Part shown: positions 26,701-39,082 of the stretch, in pieces
Numbering within the stretch: the first letter of the stretch is position 1
Layout of the letters: each line of letters starts with the position of its first letter
Source of the DNA: Lagopus muta
Taxonomy: Eukaryota; Chordata; Aves; Galliformes; Phasianidae
Assembly (NCBI RefSeq): GCF_023343835.1
Contig: NC_064439.1
Span: forward strand, 32,066,508 to 32,130,507
Direction of reading: 5' to 3'
DNA length: 64,000 nucleotides
The notes under the pieces: generated by a model
What the model was told of the DNA's origin: nothing
The model's input: the letters and a program-made list of their open reading frames with translations, nothing else
The model's database searches: none
Position numbers and translations under genes: made by a program

Positions 26701-28279
26701 GCCTGCCAGAACCAGAAATAGTTCTGTTGCCTGATGCTTTCTTTCCTCAGGCTCACAAACCCCAGAGGTATCTTTGGGAGTGGGTGGAGCTGCAGTGTTT
26801 TAATAAAGTATTTCAGAATTTTATGAATGTGGAGAGTTGCAAATGTCTGCAGTTCTGGTCATGTGAGCATCTGCATTCAGTTGTCCAGGATTTTAATGAG
26901 GTGCTGTAGAAAATCAGCTTTGTAATTCATGTGGCCGTTCTTCTGGCCTAAAACAAGGTTAAGGATGGTTAATACTAAGTTCACATTGAGATTTTAGTTT
27001 CTGGTTTCATGGAAAGAAAAAATAAGCAGAAAAAAATATCCCATGCATTGGAGAGGATCAGAAGGACACCTGGAAATGAAAGAAACAGTTTACAAGTGTG
27101 GAACTCACGGGGTGCATAGGAAGGTTAGCCAGGAGAGACGGGGAATGGGATGTTGGAATTTCAAACCCAGAGATTTTGCTGCTGGTCTTGGGCTCATGGA
27201 AACAACTGACTGCCCCATTTCGTCCCCAGTAAGGAACAGATGAAAGCTGAAGTGAGTTTTTAAAATCTTTTTCCTTTGAAGATCAAAGTGAGCCAATCAT
27301 ACCTCTCTGACAGAACAAATGCCCGCTGTTTTGGGGCTCCCTTATTAGGGCATGTAGTTCGTTTTTGGTCTCAGTCCACCCCTGGCTGGGGCTCAGTGTC
27401 TGCAGGAGGGATGCCTGTGCACCGGCACCTTGCTCAGAGAAGTGTTGTGTTGACTCAGGAGCAGAGCACTGACATTTAGGGACCCCATGCAGCCCAAAGA
27501 CAGCAGCTCCCTTCCAGAAAGCAAACTGAAATACTTTGAGGGCCACTGCTCAGATTTCTGACCATAAACATAAGGCTGCTCGCGGAGCACGAACTGGCAG
27601 GTTCTCCAGTGTCTTGGGCTTATATTTAGTTCTCCTTCACCAGAAAAGAGCAATTCTGTATGTGAATCCTACTTTGTACATTAGTTCATTCTGCAACTAC
27701 AGTCAAGTTACACAGCTTTTCCCCCTCAGTTTTCTTCCTTCCCAAATCCCATCCCTATTTTTTGCAAATGGTATAATGCTCCTTTCCTACTCACAGAGGA
27801 GTTCAGAAGACCCTGCGAAATCAGTCAGCACACACAGTCTCATCCTCTGTGCATAGCCCTTTCTCTGACCCATTAGCTGTTCTCAATGTCTAGGGGCACA
27901 GGGAGGTCCTAGACCCAGCTCTGACACTGTTTGCTGAAGAACCATCATTTCTCTTGGCTTATCCTTCTCCCAGCAGCAGTCTGTACAATTCAATCTCAAT
28001 GTGTGATGCTCCCACAGACATGCCAGGGACAATCAGAAGCCTCTATTCAGACCCTCATGATCAGGCAGGGATATTTTTTTAGTACACCTTAGAAAGTGCC
28101 TTTCTAGACCTTCCCCATACCATTGGGAACTGGGTTGTCATGAGCTGGGAGAGGAGCTAAGTGCATGCAGCCAGGACAGCCATACAGTCTCTTCCCACTA
28201 AATGCAAAGGCCAGCCTGACTGTGGAGACATTTGAATAACATTTTTACTCTGTGCCAGATTGCAAGCTGCATGTCATGC

Positions 28280-28320
28280 TGTCAAAGCTAGCAATCAGCC
28301 TGATTGTTACAGACTTGACA
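28280..28320. promoter_or_regulatory. nested dyad of PBX and MEIS-type words
   Basis: CAATCAG-C-CTGATTG at 28292-28306 is a 15-base palindrome with a single central base. It is flanked by TGTCAA at 28280-28285 and TTGACA at 28315-28320, which are reverse complements of each other. TGATTG is a PBX core and TTGACA contains the TGACA MEIS/PREP core, so both arms carry the same pair of TALE-type words in mirror order. Binding is inferred. Confidence 0.35.
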
Positions 28321-31300
28321 AACGTGCTTATTTTTAGAACTGCTAGATATTACACATTGCGCTAGATCTCTCTTTCATGTTAAAGACTTTAATCTTCTGC
28401 TAGAGTTTCTTATTGGACATCTGCCCAGAATATAAAGACTGATCTTTCTTTTTTCCCTCAGTCTTTGATAGAGTGTCAGAGCCTCACTGAAAGGTGTAGA
28501 TGGCAGTCAAAGGATCTCAGCTGAAGTCATGCCTTTCCCACCTCTCATCCAAATTATATGTAGGGGTTATTGGCAGTATGTTGAAATAACTTTACCTTGG
28601 GATAATAGCCTTTTGCTTATCTCCCATCTATCTGTCACACTGTCTAACTTCTGTATTAACAGAGTCTACCTTTGGGCAGCTCACACAGTAAAGTAGCTGT
28701 CATTCTGTCCTCACTCCTGGGTATTTAATGTAAACTGAACTAAAGTATGTTGAAGATGTACCAGCAAAGACAGTCATTTTTCCATCTCTTTCCCCACAAA
28801 GTGAGAGTTAGCCAAAAGAGTGGCCCTGCAGCACTCCAGATGTGAAGTAGTACAGTACATATCATTACAGGAGAAGCAGTTTCTGCCTGAGGGGTCTATT
28901 AGTAATTTTGACAGCAGAGGCACTCTAATCCTGTGCAGGAGAGAACAAGGCTAAAATAAGCAGGCATCTAGTGAGTTCCCAAAATTAAGCCCCAGTTAAA
29001 CGTCCCGGTACTACCATTGGACAGAAGATTTCTACAGATTATATTCCTGAGTGTAGAACTCAATATTGCCTGGCTGTGATGGCCCGAATAAAGTGAGAGT
29101 TGAAAAGATGGAAAAAGTTCACTTAAATGGCTCATTTCTTTCATCCCAAATGTAATACCGGATGACAAGTGGGCTGCAGTGACAATGTACTCTGAGAAGC
29201 TCACAGGAGGTATGTGAGCCCCTCCTTGACCAGCACTCTGCTCCTCTCTGCAGGAGTGCTATCAAAACACAACGCAAGAAGAGGCAGAAAGAAGCTGACG
29301 CTACAAAACCTGACTGTGGAGCACCACTGTTAACTGCTTCTGGCCCTCCTACTGGGCTCTCCTCTCCTTTGGGTTGTGCCACAAGGTAGATTTCTCTTTC
29401 CTACAAGTTTTTGGTGTTTTTATTTTTTAAATGTATTTAAAAAGATAAATGGTTCATGTAAGAATAACCCTACATACTTATCATTAGCTTCCATATACTA
29501 TTTTCTCTCCGTAGGTTCCCACATTACTTCTGCTTTCATATTTTTCTAAACTTCATTCACTTGCTTTTCTATTTTTTGCTTCATGCCCTCATTTGATAGG
29601 GGCAAGAGTGTAGGCTTCTGATGTCTCTTTATTCATTTTAATTTTAGAAAGGGGATATGTACAAGAAGGCTGTGTAATTTCAGTGAAAATATAGACCCCA
29701 TCATGTTCAGGGGAGATTAAAAGTCAAAACATCAGGCAAAAGCTATCAAACATGGACTTGTGCGGGCCATGCACTCCTAAGCCTGCATGCATTTAATCAT
29801 ATCCAAAACTCACAGTGACTATATCTGTCCCTCCTGCCATTATTGCCAAGGCTGAGGATCCATTGCAAGAGCCTAGTCTGCTAATCCAGCTGATCCAGCT
29901 GGTGACATGAGCTGCTAAGGATATGCTCGGCAGCCAGGCTCCATGCAGAACAAGTATCTGTGCTTTGCCTCGTGAGTAAGTGTGAGAAAAGGTAGGAGAG
30001 CCACAAACAACAGGGAACTGGCCTGGGGCAGTTCAGCTTGTTAGCAGAGAGAGCGGAGCAGCCTTGAAACAGATGTAACCAACACCCTTAATCTGTAATC
30101 ACTGTACAGTTCTCATGTCAGGAGAGTCTGGGCAATATGAGGATCTCAACTGCTGTCAACATCCAGTCCATGAGAAAACAGAAGATGTGGCAAACCTCCA
30201 AACATAGCTTGGCTTGAAGGTCCAGTGAGTGTGTGTTATGCTGGAGAGACACTTGTTTTCCAGCTACTGGTCTCAGCGCTCTGTCTCTCTTTTTTTTTCC
30301 TTTGACAGATGGGGATTAGTGTAGATAGCCAATATGCTTAATCTCTAGAGAGCAGGAAACATTTTATGCCACTCAACAGGAGACTTTACAGATGCTAGAG
30401 GTCAAATTCAGAATGATATCTGGAAACCTAAATCCTTTAGGGGCATTTGGCTTCCTTCTGCCCTGGGTGGAAATTTAGCCACAGAAGAGTTACACCATAA
30501 ATACCTTTGGGAAACTGAGCTTAGACAGATAACATTTAAACAATTTCCTGAGGAGTTACTCCTTGAGATGTTCCCAATTTTGAAGGATGCCTACTTTGGT
30601 TATTGAGGAGCAGGACAGATTATAAAAATATTTATTTACATAATGAATAATTAATACTGCAGGTAGCAAGAAGCTTACCTGCTGCAGAAGAAGTGCTGGT
30701 AGGCTTGTGGTTTTAAGCAGAACATCGGCCTTTGCCCCTTAACTGTATAGCTGGGAAGGTGTTTAGTGAGTAATATACCTGCAGCCACAGGCCCTGAGAG
30801 TCTAACATCCCATTCATTCTGTTTAGTTGGAGTGGTATTGGAAAAACTGAATTTTACACCAGACCTGTCAATATTTCCACAGAGCTGGCATTCTTCCACA
30901 TTTATTAGTGCAGTGCCTCTCTCATAGGCCACAGGCATTACTTTAAAATATTTGCTACGTCATCTTGCCTGCAGGAAAATATGAGAGATGGATTCCACTT
31001 TGAAATGAGGATGTTCAGTATGTGTCAAAACATGTTGCCTATTTTATTAATTCCTTCCCATAAGCATTTCAACTAGTCTGGTTTAAATTAAAATTCAAGA
31101 GTGAAACAGCTTAGAATAAGGCATAGCCAATACCTGCAAGAACACAGTTCCTTTAAGGCCTTGCAGTCAGCTCCATTAACATTCCAGTTTTATTGCATGT
31201 ACCTGGTCTGAAGAGAGTCAGTAGCCACTGGGTGTAGCATAAATTGTTGGCCTTCAGCAAAATGAACAGCTGAAATGCACACAGTACCTGACCATGCTTG

Positions 31301-34300
31301 TTAGGCTATTTGCTCATTTAATCACAGGCTGTGCTAGTGAATGCCTGCCATTCAATTATCTTCAAAACCTTCATCGTGTCACTGGACAATAAAATGTGAC
31401 AAGACGGGTATTACTGTGCTATGGTCATCTGACATCAAGAAGTGTCTAATTATTCCCTTCAGTGATTAGATATGATTACTACTTTAACCTATGTATTTAA
31501 GAACATAACTAAGAGTTTCAAATGTTCATCACAGAATACTTTATAAGGCAAAGAGTTGTTCATGGAGGAAGGATCAGCAGTTCCCTGCAGACTGCCCCCA
31601 GAGCAGCAGCAACCTGATTGCTTCCAAAAAAATTCTGACCTTCAGAATGCTCCTAAGACACAGCAGTCACTAGCCTAAGGGCAAGCCATGCATCTTACCT
31701 GCACTGATAGCAAGTGATACCAGAGCTTTAGGAAGGATCTATATATTCAGCACCCACTTTGGGTCATTCTTTCTTGCCCTAAACCACTCCAGTGAGAGCT
31801 GACTGGAAGAGCTGGAGGCCAGACATTCATCTGAAGCATTCAAAACAACTGATGCCACAGAGGCCGCTGCATTATTCCAGTATCTCCAGGCTACACTGGC
31901 CCCAAGGAAGCACTGTTACCCCTCTCTGGTAACACTGGCAAGCCTCACCCAAGGTTACTGCATGCACTTTCTGTATTTCATTTGAGAATTTGTACACACA
32001 TTCAAGATTAGGACATCGTATTGGTTAAGCTGATGCAGTCCTAACTCAACAAAGCCACTTCAACCAGTATAGGACAAGGACAGGCTTTTCTTACTGGCAT
32101 CTGAAAACAGCAAGTTGCAAGAGTAAGAACCAATAAAAGGTTGCATAATGCCACATTCCTCAAATGTGGGTAAGCCATGGAAATTCTTGAATTCAAATTC
32201 TGCTTCATTCAAGCCTTACCTTCACAATAAGCAATGGGCAGTGGAAGCTTCCATCCAGGAGGGGAGACGGCAACAGGCAAGGAATAGCTGAGAGGCAAGA
32301 GTGATGTTTGTGCAATAGGAAGGCTGATTGTCAAGGAGAGGGCATGACAGACCCATGGACTGACACTTTCAGTAGATCTAAATTACATCCAGGGTCAAAC
32401 TAATGCTGTCTCCTTCCCTTTTGCCCTACTCAACGTAAGTCAGACTCTGATGAGGTGGAAAATTTATCCTGATCTTTAAGTTCAAAGTCAAGACACACAT
32501 TTCACAGTGGTGCTGCAGTAGGGGGAATTAATACCCGCATAAAGTAGTAAAACAAGTACAGCCAGCCTTTCACTGGGGGAAACTAGCAGTTTCAAAGGCA
32601 CATTGCCAGTCAAAATCTCTCTCCCACTGTGGCTGAGAGTGGCTTCTCAATTTGGTCTGCCTTCCACACTGCATTCAATGTGACGAGCTAACAACCACAG
32701 CTGGCACTGCTGCTGGCAAAGTCAACAGTTGCCTCGGGCAGATGACGGGTAGAAACAGCAAAATAGCCCTGCTTTACCTACAGCAGAGCCCTGGAAATTC
32801 AAGCTCGGGAATGTGGCAGATGTCCCACCCTAGTGCTCTAAGAGGGACAAGTTTGGCTTTTGAGGACTCTCCTTCCTTCCAGCCCTTCCTTTGCCCTTCT
32901 CATCCAGCACTGGGATGAGCCCAGTCCTCTCATGTCACGGCTGCAAAATACAGTTCTGCCAACACTGCTGAGAGGCTTCAAGCTGAACCCACAGACAGTG
33001 AAGCCCTTTGCAAGAGAATGAGTTGCCAATTTTGTTTCGTGTGGCACAATGTAACATTTAAATAAAATCCTGATTAAGACAGGAAGACACAGACTTGATT
33101 CACAGCAGGGAAAGCTGAAAACTGCTTGCTACATGCCGTTAAATTACCAATTTCTACCATTTTATTTTTAAAGCAGATTGCTTTTCTTTGAACTGGGAAC
33201 AACATGGTATACGCATCATTTTGGATAATGTGTATGCAAGGTCACTTTGTCAGTTTGATGAGACTGAGTCCAAAGTAAGAAACTCAGGAGGCTTTTTCCT
33301 ATCCAGTTTAGAAGTACTTTTTGATATGTAGACCTCAGCGACTCTATGGTAGGAAAATATCTGTCCCAGAATGTGCAGACTGTAAACTGAATCAGCCCAA
33401 CTCCACTGTAAGGACCAGAGGGAATCTTCCAGCTTCCACCAGTCATCCTCCTGAGCCAGGAATGTAGCAATGAGGTGAAATAAACTTTGTAGCTCTCCCT
33501 CCTATTCCTTTCATTTAAGTCACAGAGCACAGTTTGTATGTGCAGATCATTACCTTCCATCTCAGCTGCAGAGAACTTGTTACAAATATCAGGCACAGCT
33601 AGCAAAAGTTTAATGAGGAACACGTTAAGAACAATGCACCAAAACATTAACTGAATGCTAACTGAGAATAATTTGTTGCATTTTGGCCATATTTCTTCCT
33701 AAATCTTACCTAACTTATCAGCTTTTCCATTACCTGGCTGTATCTATGCTCACGTGTGTCCGTGTAGCTGATCATTTCAGACCAGTTCCATTTTCTGTTG
33801 GGATACGCATGAGTAATACTGAAGTAAATGCTCAAGCGCACATCATACAGATAGAGGTATGTAGAGACAAGATCATGAATTTTAAGATGCAATTACTAGG
33901 ATTCTTATTTTCTAGTCCTTGGAGGTATTTTCTCAGATCTTCCTCAGAAATCTTTTATCTCCCATCAGCTAGGCCAGCTGTGAGTTTGCAGCCCTGTCTG
34001 CATGCAAATCTAGTCCTTTTTTTACTGTCTGCCTTCAGCTGTGTCAGAAAATGTTGCAATACCTACCTTTTTGTGTTCATCTGCAGGCAAGAGGAGTATG
34101 TCATATATACTAACCACTATAACTGTTGCGTTTGTTTTCAGTGCCCAGGCAGAGAGTGGTGCTGATTTTTAGGTATCTGTAGTTTTAGATGACAGCGCAG
34201 TGCAAAGTGCAGATGAGTTTGTTTTGCTGTGAAAGTGAGCACCCAGACATTTTAGAACATCCCTTTGAAACTCATCCCTCACCTTCTATGCTGATGAAGC

Positions 34301-34414
34301 CTTATAGGTGGAGCTGCACCCTATAGTAACAAATTTTTGGTGAAATCATCTTCCCTCAGCAATGCCGTGTTTTAAGGGATCCAGCTGATTTAGTGACATT
34401 CCCTTCTTCCGCAG

Positions 34415-34430
34415 TTACAAGGGGGCACTG
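34415..34430 (+). promoter_or_regulatory. candidate CTCF site
   Basis: TTACAAGGGGGCACTG resembles the core of the CTCF motif (roughly CCANNAGGGGGCGCT): the AGGGGGC block and the following A/G-C are present, while the leading CC is not. A CTCF site in this flank would be a plausible loop anchor for the HOXA side of the desert. A motif match alone is weak evidence. Confidence 0.2.
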
Positions 34431-35522
34431 ATAGCACACAATCACCATACTGCTGCAATTCCACTCCAGGCTGTGATGGAGAACAGTCAGCCCTGGCAGC
34501 TGCCACTACAGAAGGCTTTCATGTTGGAATCAGGTTAGATCTTTCAGTTGTTTTAGACCTAGAGTTGCCTAAGCAGTACTGATAACAAGCTGAAGAAATC
34601 TAAAGCACGCAAATGAAGAAGTGCTATGCTGAAACTGCTTGCTCTTATCAGATATTTTTTTCTGGGCTTAGGAGACTATCTGTATGTCCTTTCTCTGGTG
34701 CCTGCTTTTGTTACACCTCATCTTCTTTATGTCCAAGCAATCTTACATAGTTGTTGGTGCAAAATGCCATTTATCCTGTACTAATAATGCTCAGGTATGC
34801 TAATGGAGCGGAGTGTCTGTCTCTCCTCGGAAAACCTTCTCTCCTCACCAAAATGCTCCTCTTGTGAGACAAACAGATAGAGGGATGAGAACAAAAAGTC
34901 GTAGGAATGCAGAAAGGATGAGGAAACAAAGAGGGGTGAACTTGGTGATGCATTAGTCTATTAACTCAGATGCCAATAGAGCTGTGCAAAACCTCGAGGT
35001 CCTACCAGACAACAGGGTGCCATGTTAATGAAAGAAGTTGTTTTCAACTGGCTACACTGAAGCTTCTTCTCTTCACCTTAAGCATCACTGTAGCAGCAGC
35101 AGTGGAGAAGTGCAGATTACTTCAACTTCAGTTACTTAGCTTCTGTGGCCAATTCCTTTCCACAACCGTGCTCACTGTACCCAGACTTTCTATATGGTCA
35201 CCTAAATCTCCTAGTCAAGCCTGAGCACGCTTATTTTCCAAAGCAGGCAAGAATAAGATTCATTCAACTTGTTGTGGGTGAGGCTTACTGAATTTGTTAC
35301 TGCGGCAGTCCTTCAGTGAGACCTGCAGCTCTCGGCGACTCCCTGCAATGGACTTAGCTTACATGACACTACTGAGACCTGCATTGCAATAATAAGCCGT
35401 TGGAGTGATTGTTTATTATACATAATTAAGATGTTGGTTAACCATGACATCCAGAATGAACGTTAGAACAAAGACACTATGCTAAATCTGGAGCAGTATT
35501 CCAACCCATCAAGATATCAGTG

Positions 35523-35532
35523 TGATTGACAG
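35523..35532 (+). promoter_or_regulatory. perfect PBX-MEIS/PREP decamer
   Basis: TGATTGACAG is the textbook PBX-MEIS/PREP heterodimer site. It sits in the 35.40-36.15 kb stretch, which has many homeodomain-type ATTA words and looks like a conserved element. The ten-base match is exact; occupancy is inferred. A chance match is expected only rarely in a window this size. Confidence 0.45.
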
Positions 35533-38500
35533 ATCAGATAATCTCTTCAGTAATCCTCTGAATTCTAAACACAGACACCCATAACTCAATGGCAGATAAG
35601 AACACGCTGCAGTTATACTCTACCACAACGGAGAACAGAGTTTTGGTTGACTGGCTTTATTCGCTCACTGTTGGCACAAGGTTCCTCAAGCATCTCTGTG
35701 TAAAAATAATGTTTCCCTGTAACTTTATTATGGTCTGGCATGTTCATTAATATCAGTGAAAAATTCTTGCAGAGATTCTGCTTTTAATTTTTTTATAAGG
35801 CAGTAATGATGTAATAAAGATTAATTAGTGTAAGTTATAGTGTCTGAAGAGTATACCTTCAAGCTGTTAAATGTGTCAGTAGAGATCCATTATGACAGCA
35901 ACGGGCATATTATTCTCAATAGGGATTGCTCTATTTGCCAGTGTGAGATGTGTGCTTGTTATTAAGACAAAACCAGTGAGGGGAGCTCAGATTTAAAGGC
36001 AGCTGAAATAAGAGCCTTGCTTTACACAGCATGATAAGCCTTGATTTTGTAAACACTATTACTTTGCTTTCATTACATATTCCTGCTGGTATTATTTCAG
36101 GGCATCAGCTATTTTATAGGCTTTTATTTGTCATCATACAAAATCAGGCCAACAGAACATGCTTAGCACTTTGCAGCTAGAACAAAAACAAAACAAAACA
36201 ACAAAAAAACAAAAAAAAAATCCCACACATCTTGATTTATGAAATACAAATACTTGAATTTGAAATAGGATCTAGGTCTAGATGGCCCATCAGGATTATT
36301 ACTATAACTACCAAGTTACAACAGCCAGTTGCATACAAGGCTAACAACACATCTGTATGTTTGGGCACTCCGTAGCCCAGTCAAGCAGGCATCCACTCAC
36401 CGCTGGATCACTGCAGCACAAGTCCATCTGTGTCTATGAACCTAAATTGACAATTTAGCTGTATTCCTACCACCTCTTTATTCAACATCTTTTTTATTCA
36501 TTAGAGGATTGAAATTGATTTTAAGTCCCTTATCAACATATTTTTAAAATAAAGATGAAATGCAGCAGTAGGATATTTGCTGCAAACTTACTATTTAGAT
36601 GTGAATAAACTATTTAGTTGTGAATACCAATAGCAAACACATTTCTCAGAATAACTTGGATGACTGTTTAAAAAGTTCAGTGCTTGAATTGGTTTCCAAA
36701 TAGGCTGAAAACTGCATAGGGATGATGAGTCCCTTCAAGTCTGAGGCGCACATCTGCAGGCATTGACAAATTCTCCACAACCACCAGGCTCCGGTGGGAC
36801 CAACCACATGACATACACAGCTCTTCTCCACATCCCACATCGTCGTACTGAAGGGTTGTCATTTGTTTGTGTTTCTCAAAGGGATAGTTTCCAATGCATA
36901 CCCAGTAGTTGTTTCTCAACAATGTGTTTTTCAAACATGAGGTTTTATTCACAATTTTCCTGTGCACAACCTTCCTCTAATTTCGTGGGAGTACAACTTG
37001 GCTAGGACATTGGCCTTCATGGGAGAACATTCAGGCATCAAGATTAGCCTTCCTTCTCTCAGTTTTCAGTTTTGTTTGTTTGCTTGCTTCTTTCCAAGTT
37101 GTAGTTTGAAAAAAAAAACTCACTGTCTCGCTCTTCTGTGACTTAAAGTTGAATCAGAGAATTTTCCTCAAACTTTCAGAAGAAAAAAAGGTCTTTTATG
37201 AGGAGCATCAAAGCTTTCAGCTCTAGAGAAGTTTGGGAGGAATTTACAAGAACTTGAAACCTTAGAGAAAAAGAGTGCCACGAGTGACTTTCCCAGCTCT
37301 GGAAGAAACGTGGTTCCTGACCCTTTTCATTCCACTCTGCAGAACCCGGGCCTCCAGTGAAATCAAATGTCAGCTTTTTTCAGAGCAGAGCTCAAAACGA
37401 GATCCCCCCTACACTTTTTGCTGTCTTCCTTTGTCTCATTCAAGCTCACTTCGCAGTGTATACAAGAGCACAATACAAGGGAAGGAAAGCAGAGATGGGA
37501 CGTGAGAAAAGGAAAGAACTCCCCTTTCCCTTCTAAGTGAATGCCCATGGATTCTCACCTCATCTGCTCTCTATTGGACAACTCCTAGCCCAAGAGGACT
37601 CTTCGAGAAACCTGCGAGGCTCATAGAACATGAACTCTGAAGTCTAGTAGCAATGTTGTCTCAAGTCTTGGATTATCTGCTACTTGAGAACTCAGCAGAA
37701 CCTGAAGTAGGACAGCTTCTCATAGCTAGACTCTGATTCTAAAAATTCAAAGTAAAGCCCGTGCCTATATTTATATACGTAGGAAGGAGCTATTGTTACT
37801 GCAATATGGCCAGTCCTGGATCTTCAGCTACAGCTGCTACTGGTGACTGTTGTACTGCAGATTAGCAAGGCTTCTCAAGTGCCACTTTTTGGTTTGCCCT
37901 TCAGTACCAAAACAACAAGAATGACTTCTGTGGTGTTGATTGACATCCCCTCTGTGGAAGGTGCTAAACAAAGAAACAAATATCCTCTCCTTCATATGCT
38001 TAGATTCAAAATTAAGACCAAATTATCGTAAGATTTCTTTTCTTGCAATCTGAAGTCTGGGACTCAGCACTTCTAAACTACATCCCATATGACTTTCCAT
38101 GTATAAATCGTTCCTAGAGTTCAAGACATGTTTGTTTGCTTCATGTAAATCCAGGAAGATACATGTATGAACATGTATTTACTGAAGATCACATCTGTGC
38201 TTTGATGTATTTGTAATTAGATGCACAGTTTCTCAGGCTGTTACAGAAGACTTGCGTCTAGCTATGACCCACTTAAATATTCCAGCCATGGAATTTCTTT
38301 TCCTTTTTTTTTAATTTAACCTTATCATTGCCATGATTTGGATCTATGTATTTTTAAAAAATACCTGAATTATGTGCATTTTACTGTGAATGAACCTATT
38401 CATACTCCTCAAGTAATCAACTGACTATAGAGCTTATAATCATGAGAGAAATTGAATTCTCAATTAATGTTTTCACAGTTCTATTGAAGAATTTTTCCAC

Positions 38501-39074
38501 TGATTACACTTACCATTGATTGAAAGAGATTTTAATCAGTTCAGTTGTTTTTTAGGAGGCTTAAACACCAAAAAAATGCTCATCTCATGTAAGAGTATTT
38601 GCATTAGAAAGACCCTTAAACAGACGAACCTTAAAATTCCATCTTAATTTACCTTACCTTGCTATCTCCAGTGGAAAGATTTAAAAGCAGTTCTCGTTTG
38701 AAGATACTCTGCACCATAATTTTAAGCACATAGGCATATCTATTTCCTATTAATAAGCATCATAAAATTTTAAAATTTAATCTCTGGGATTGCCATAAAG
38801 TTCAGCTAGTGGAAATGTGGTACTTACCCGAGTTCTTATGCATTGAGCAAGCATGGAAATGAACTACAAAAAAAAATAAAAGCTAATAACTTATCAAAAT
38901 TAAAACTCAAATGCTTAATTTCACTACATAACAAGTAAGCTTTGTGAAGTACTATCAGTTTATATATTTTATGTGCTTACAGTATTTTCCTTCGTTGTTT
39001 TTTTCTGGAGAAACTGAAGCCTTATATGAGGGCTGCACTGAAAGCAGTATCTGCTATTTCATTATGTCAGCAGA

Positions 39075-39082
39075 TGACGTCA
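39075..39082. promoter_or_regulatory. perfect CRE palindrome
   Basis: TGACGTCA, the full CREB/ATF palindrome, lies in otherwise unremarkable flank DNA. It includes a CpG in a CpG-poor background. No promoter is recognisable nearby. Confidence 0.3.

Noticed and set aside
33216-34165. Two neighbouring open frames of 143 (minus) and 160 (plus) codons
   Set aside because: No resemblance to a known family, no splice or promoter context, and a length possible by chance in 47 kb of non-coding DNA.
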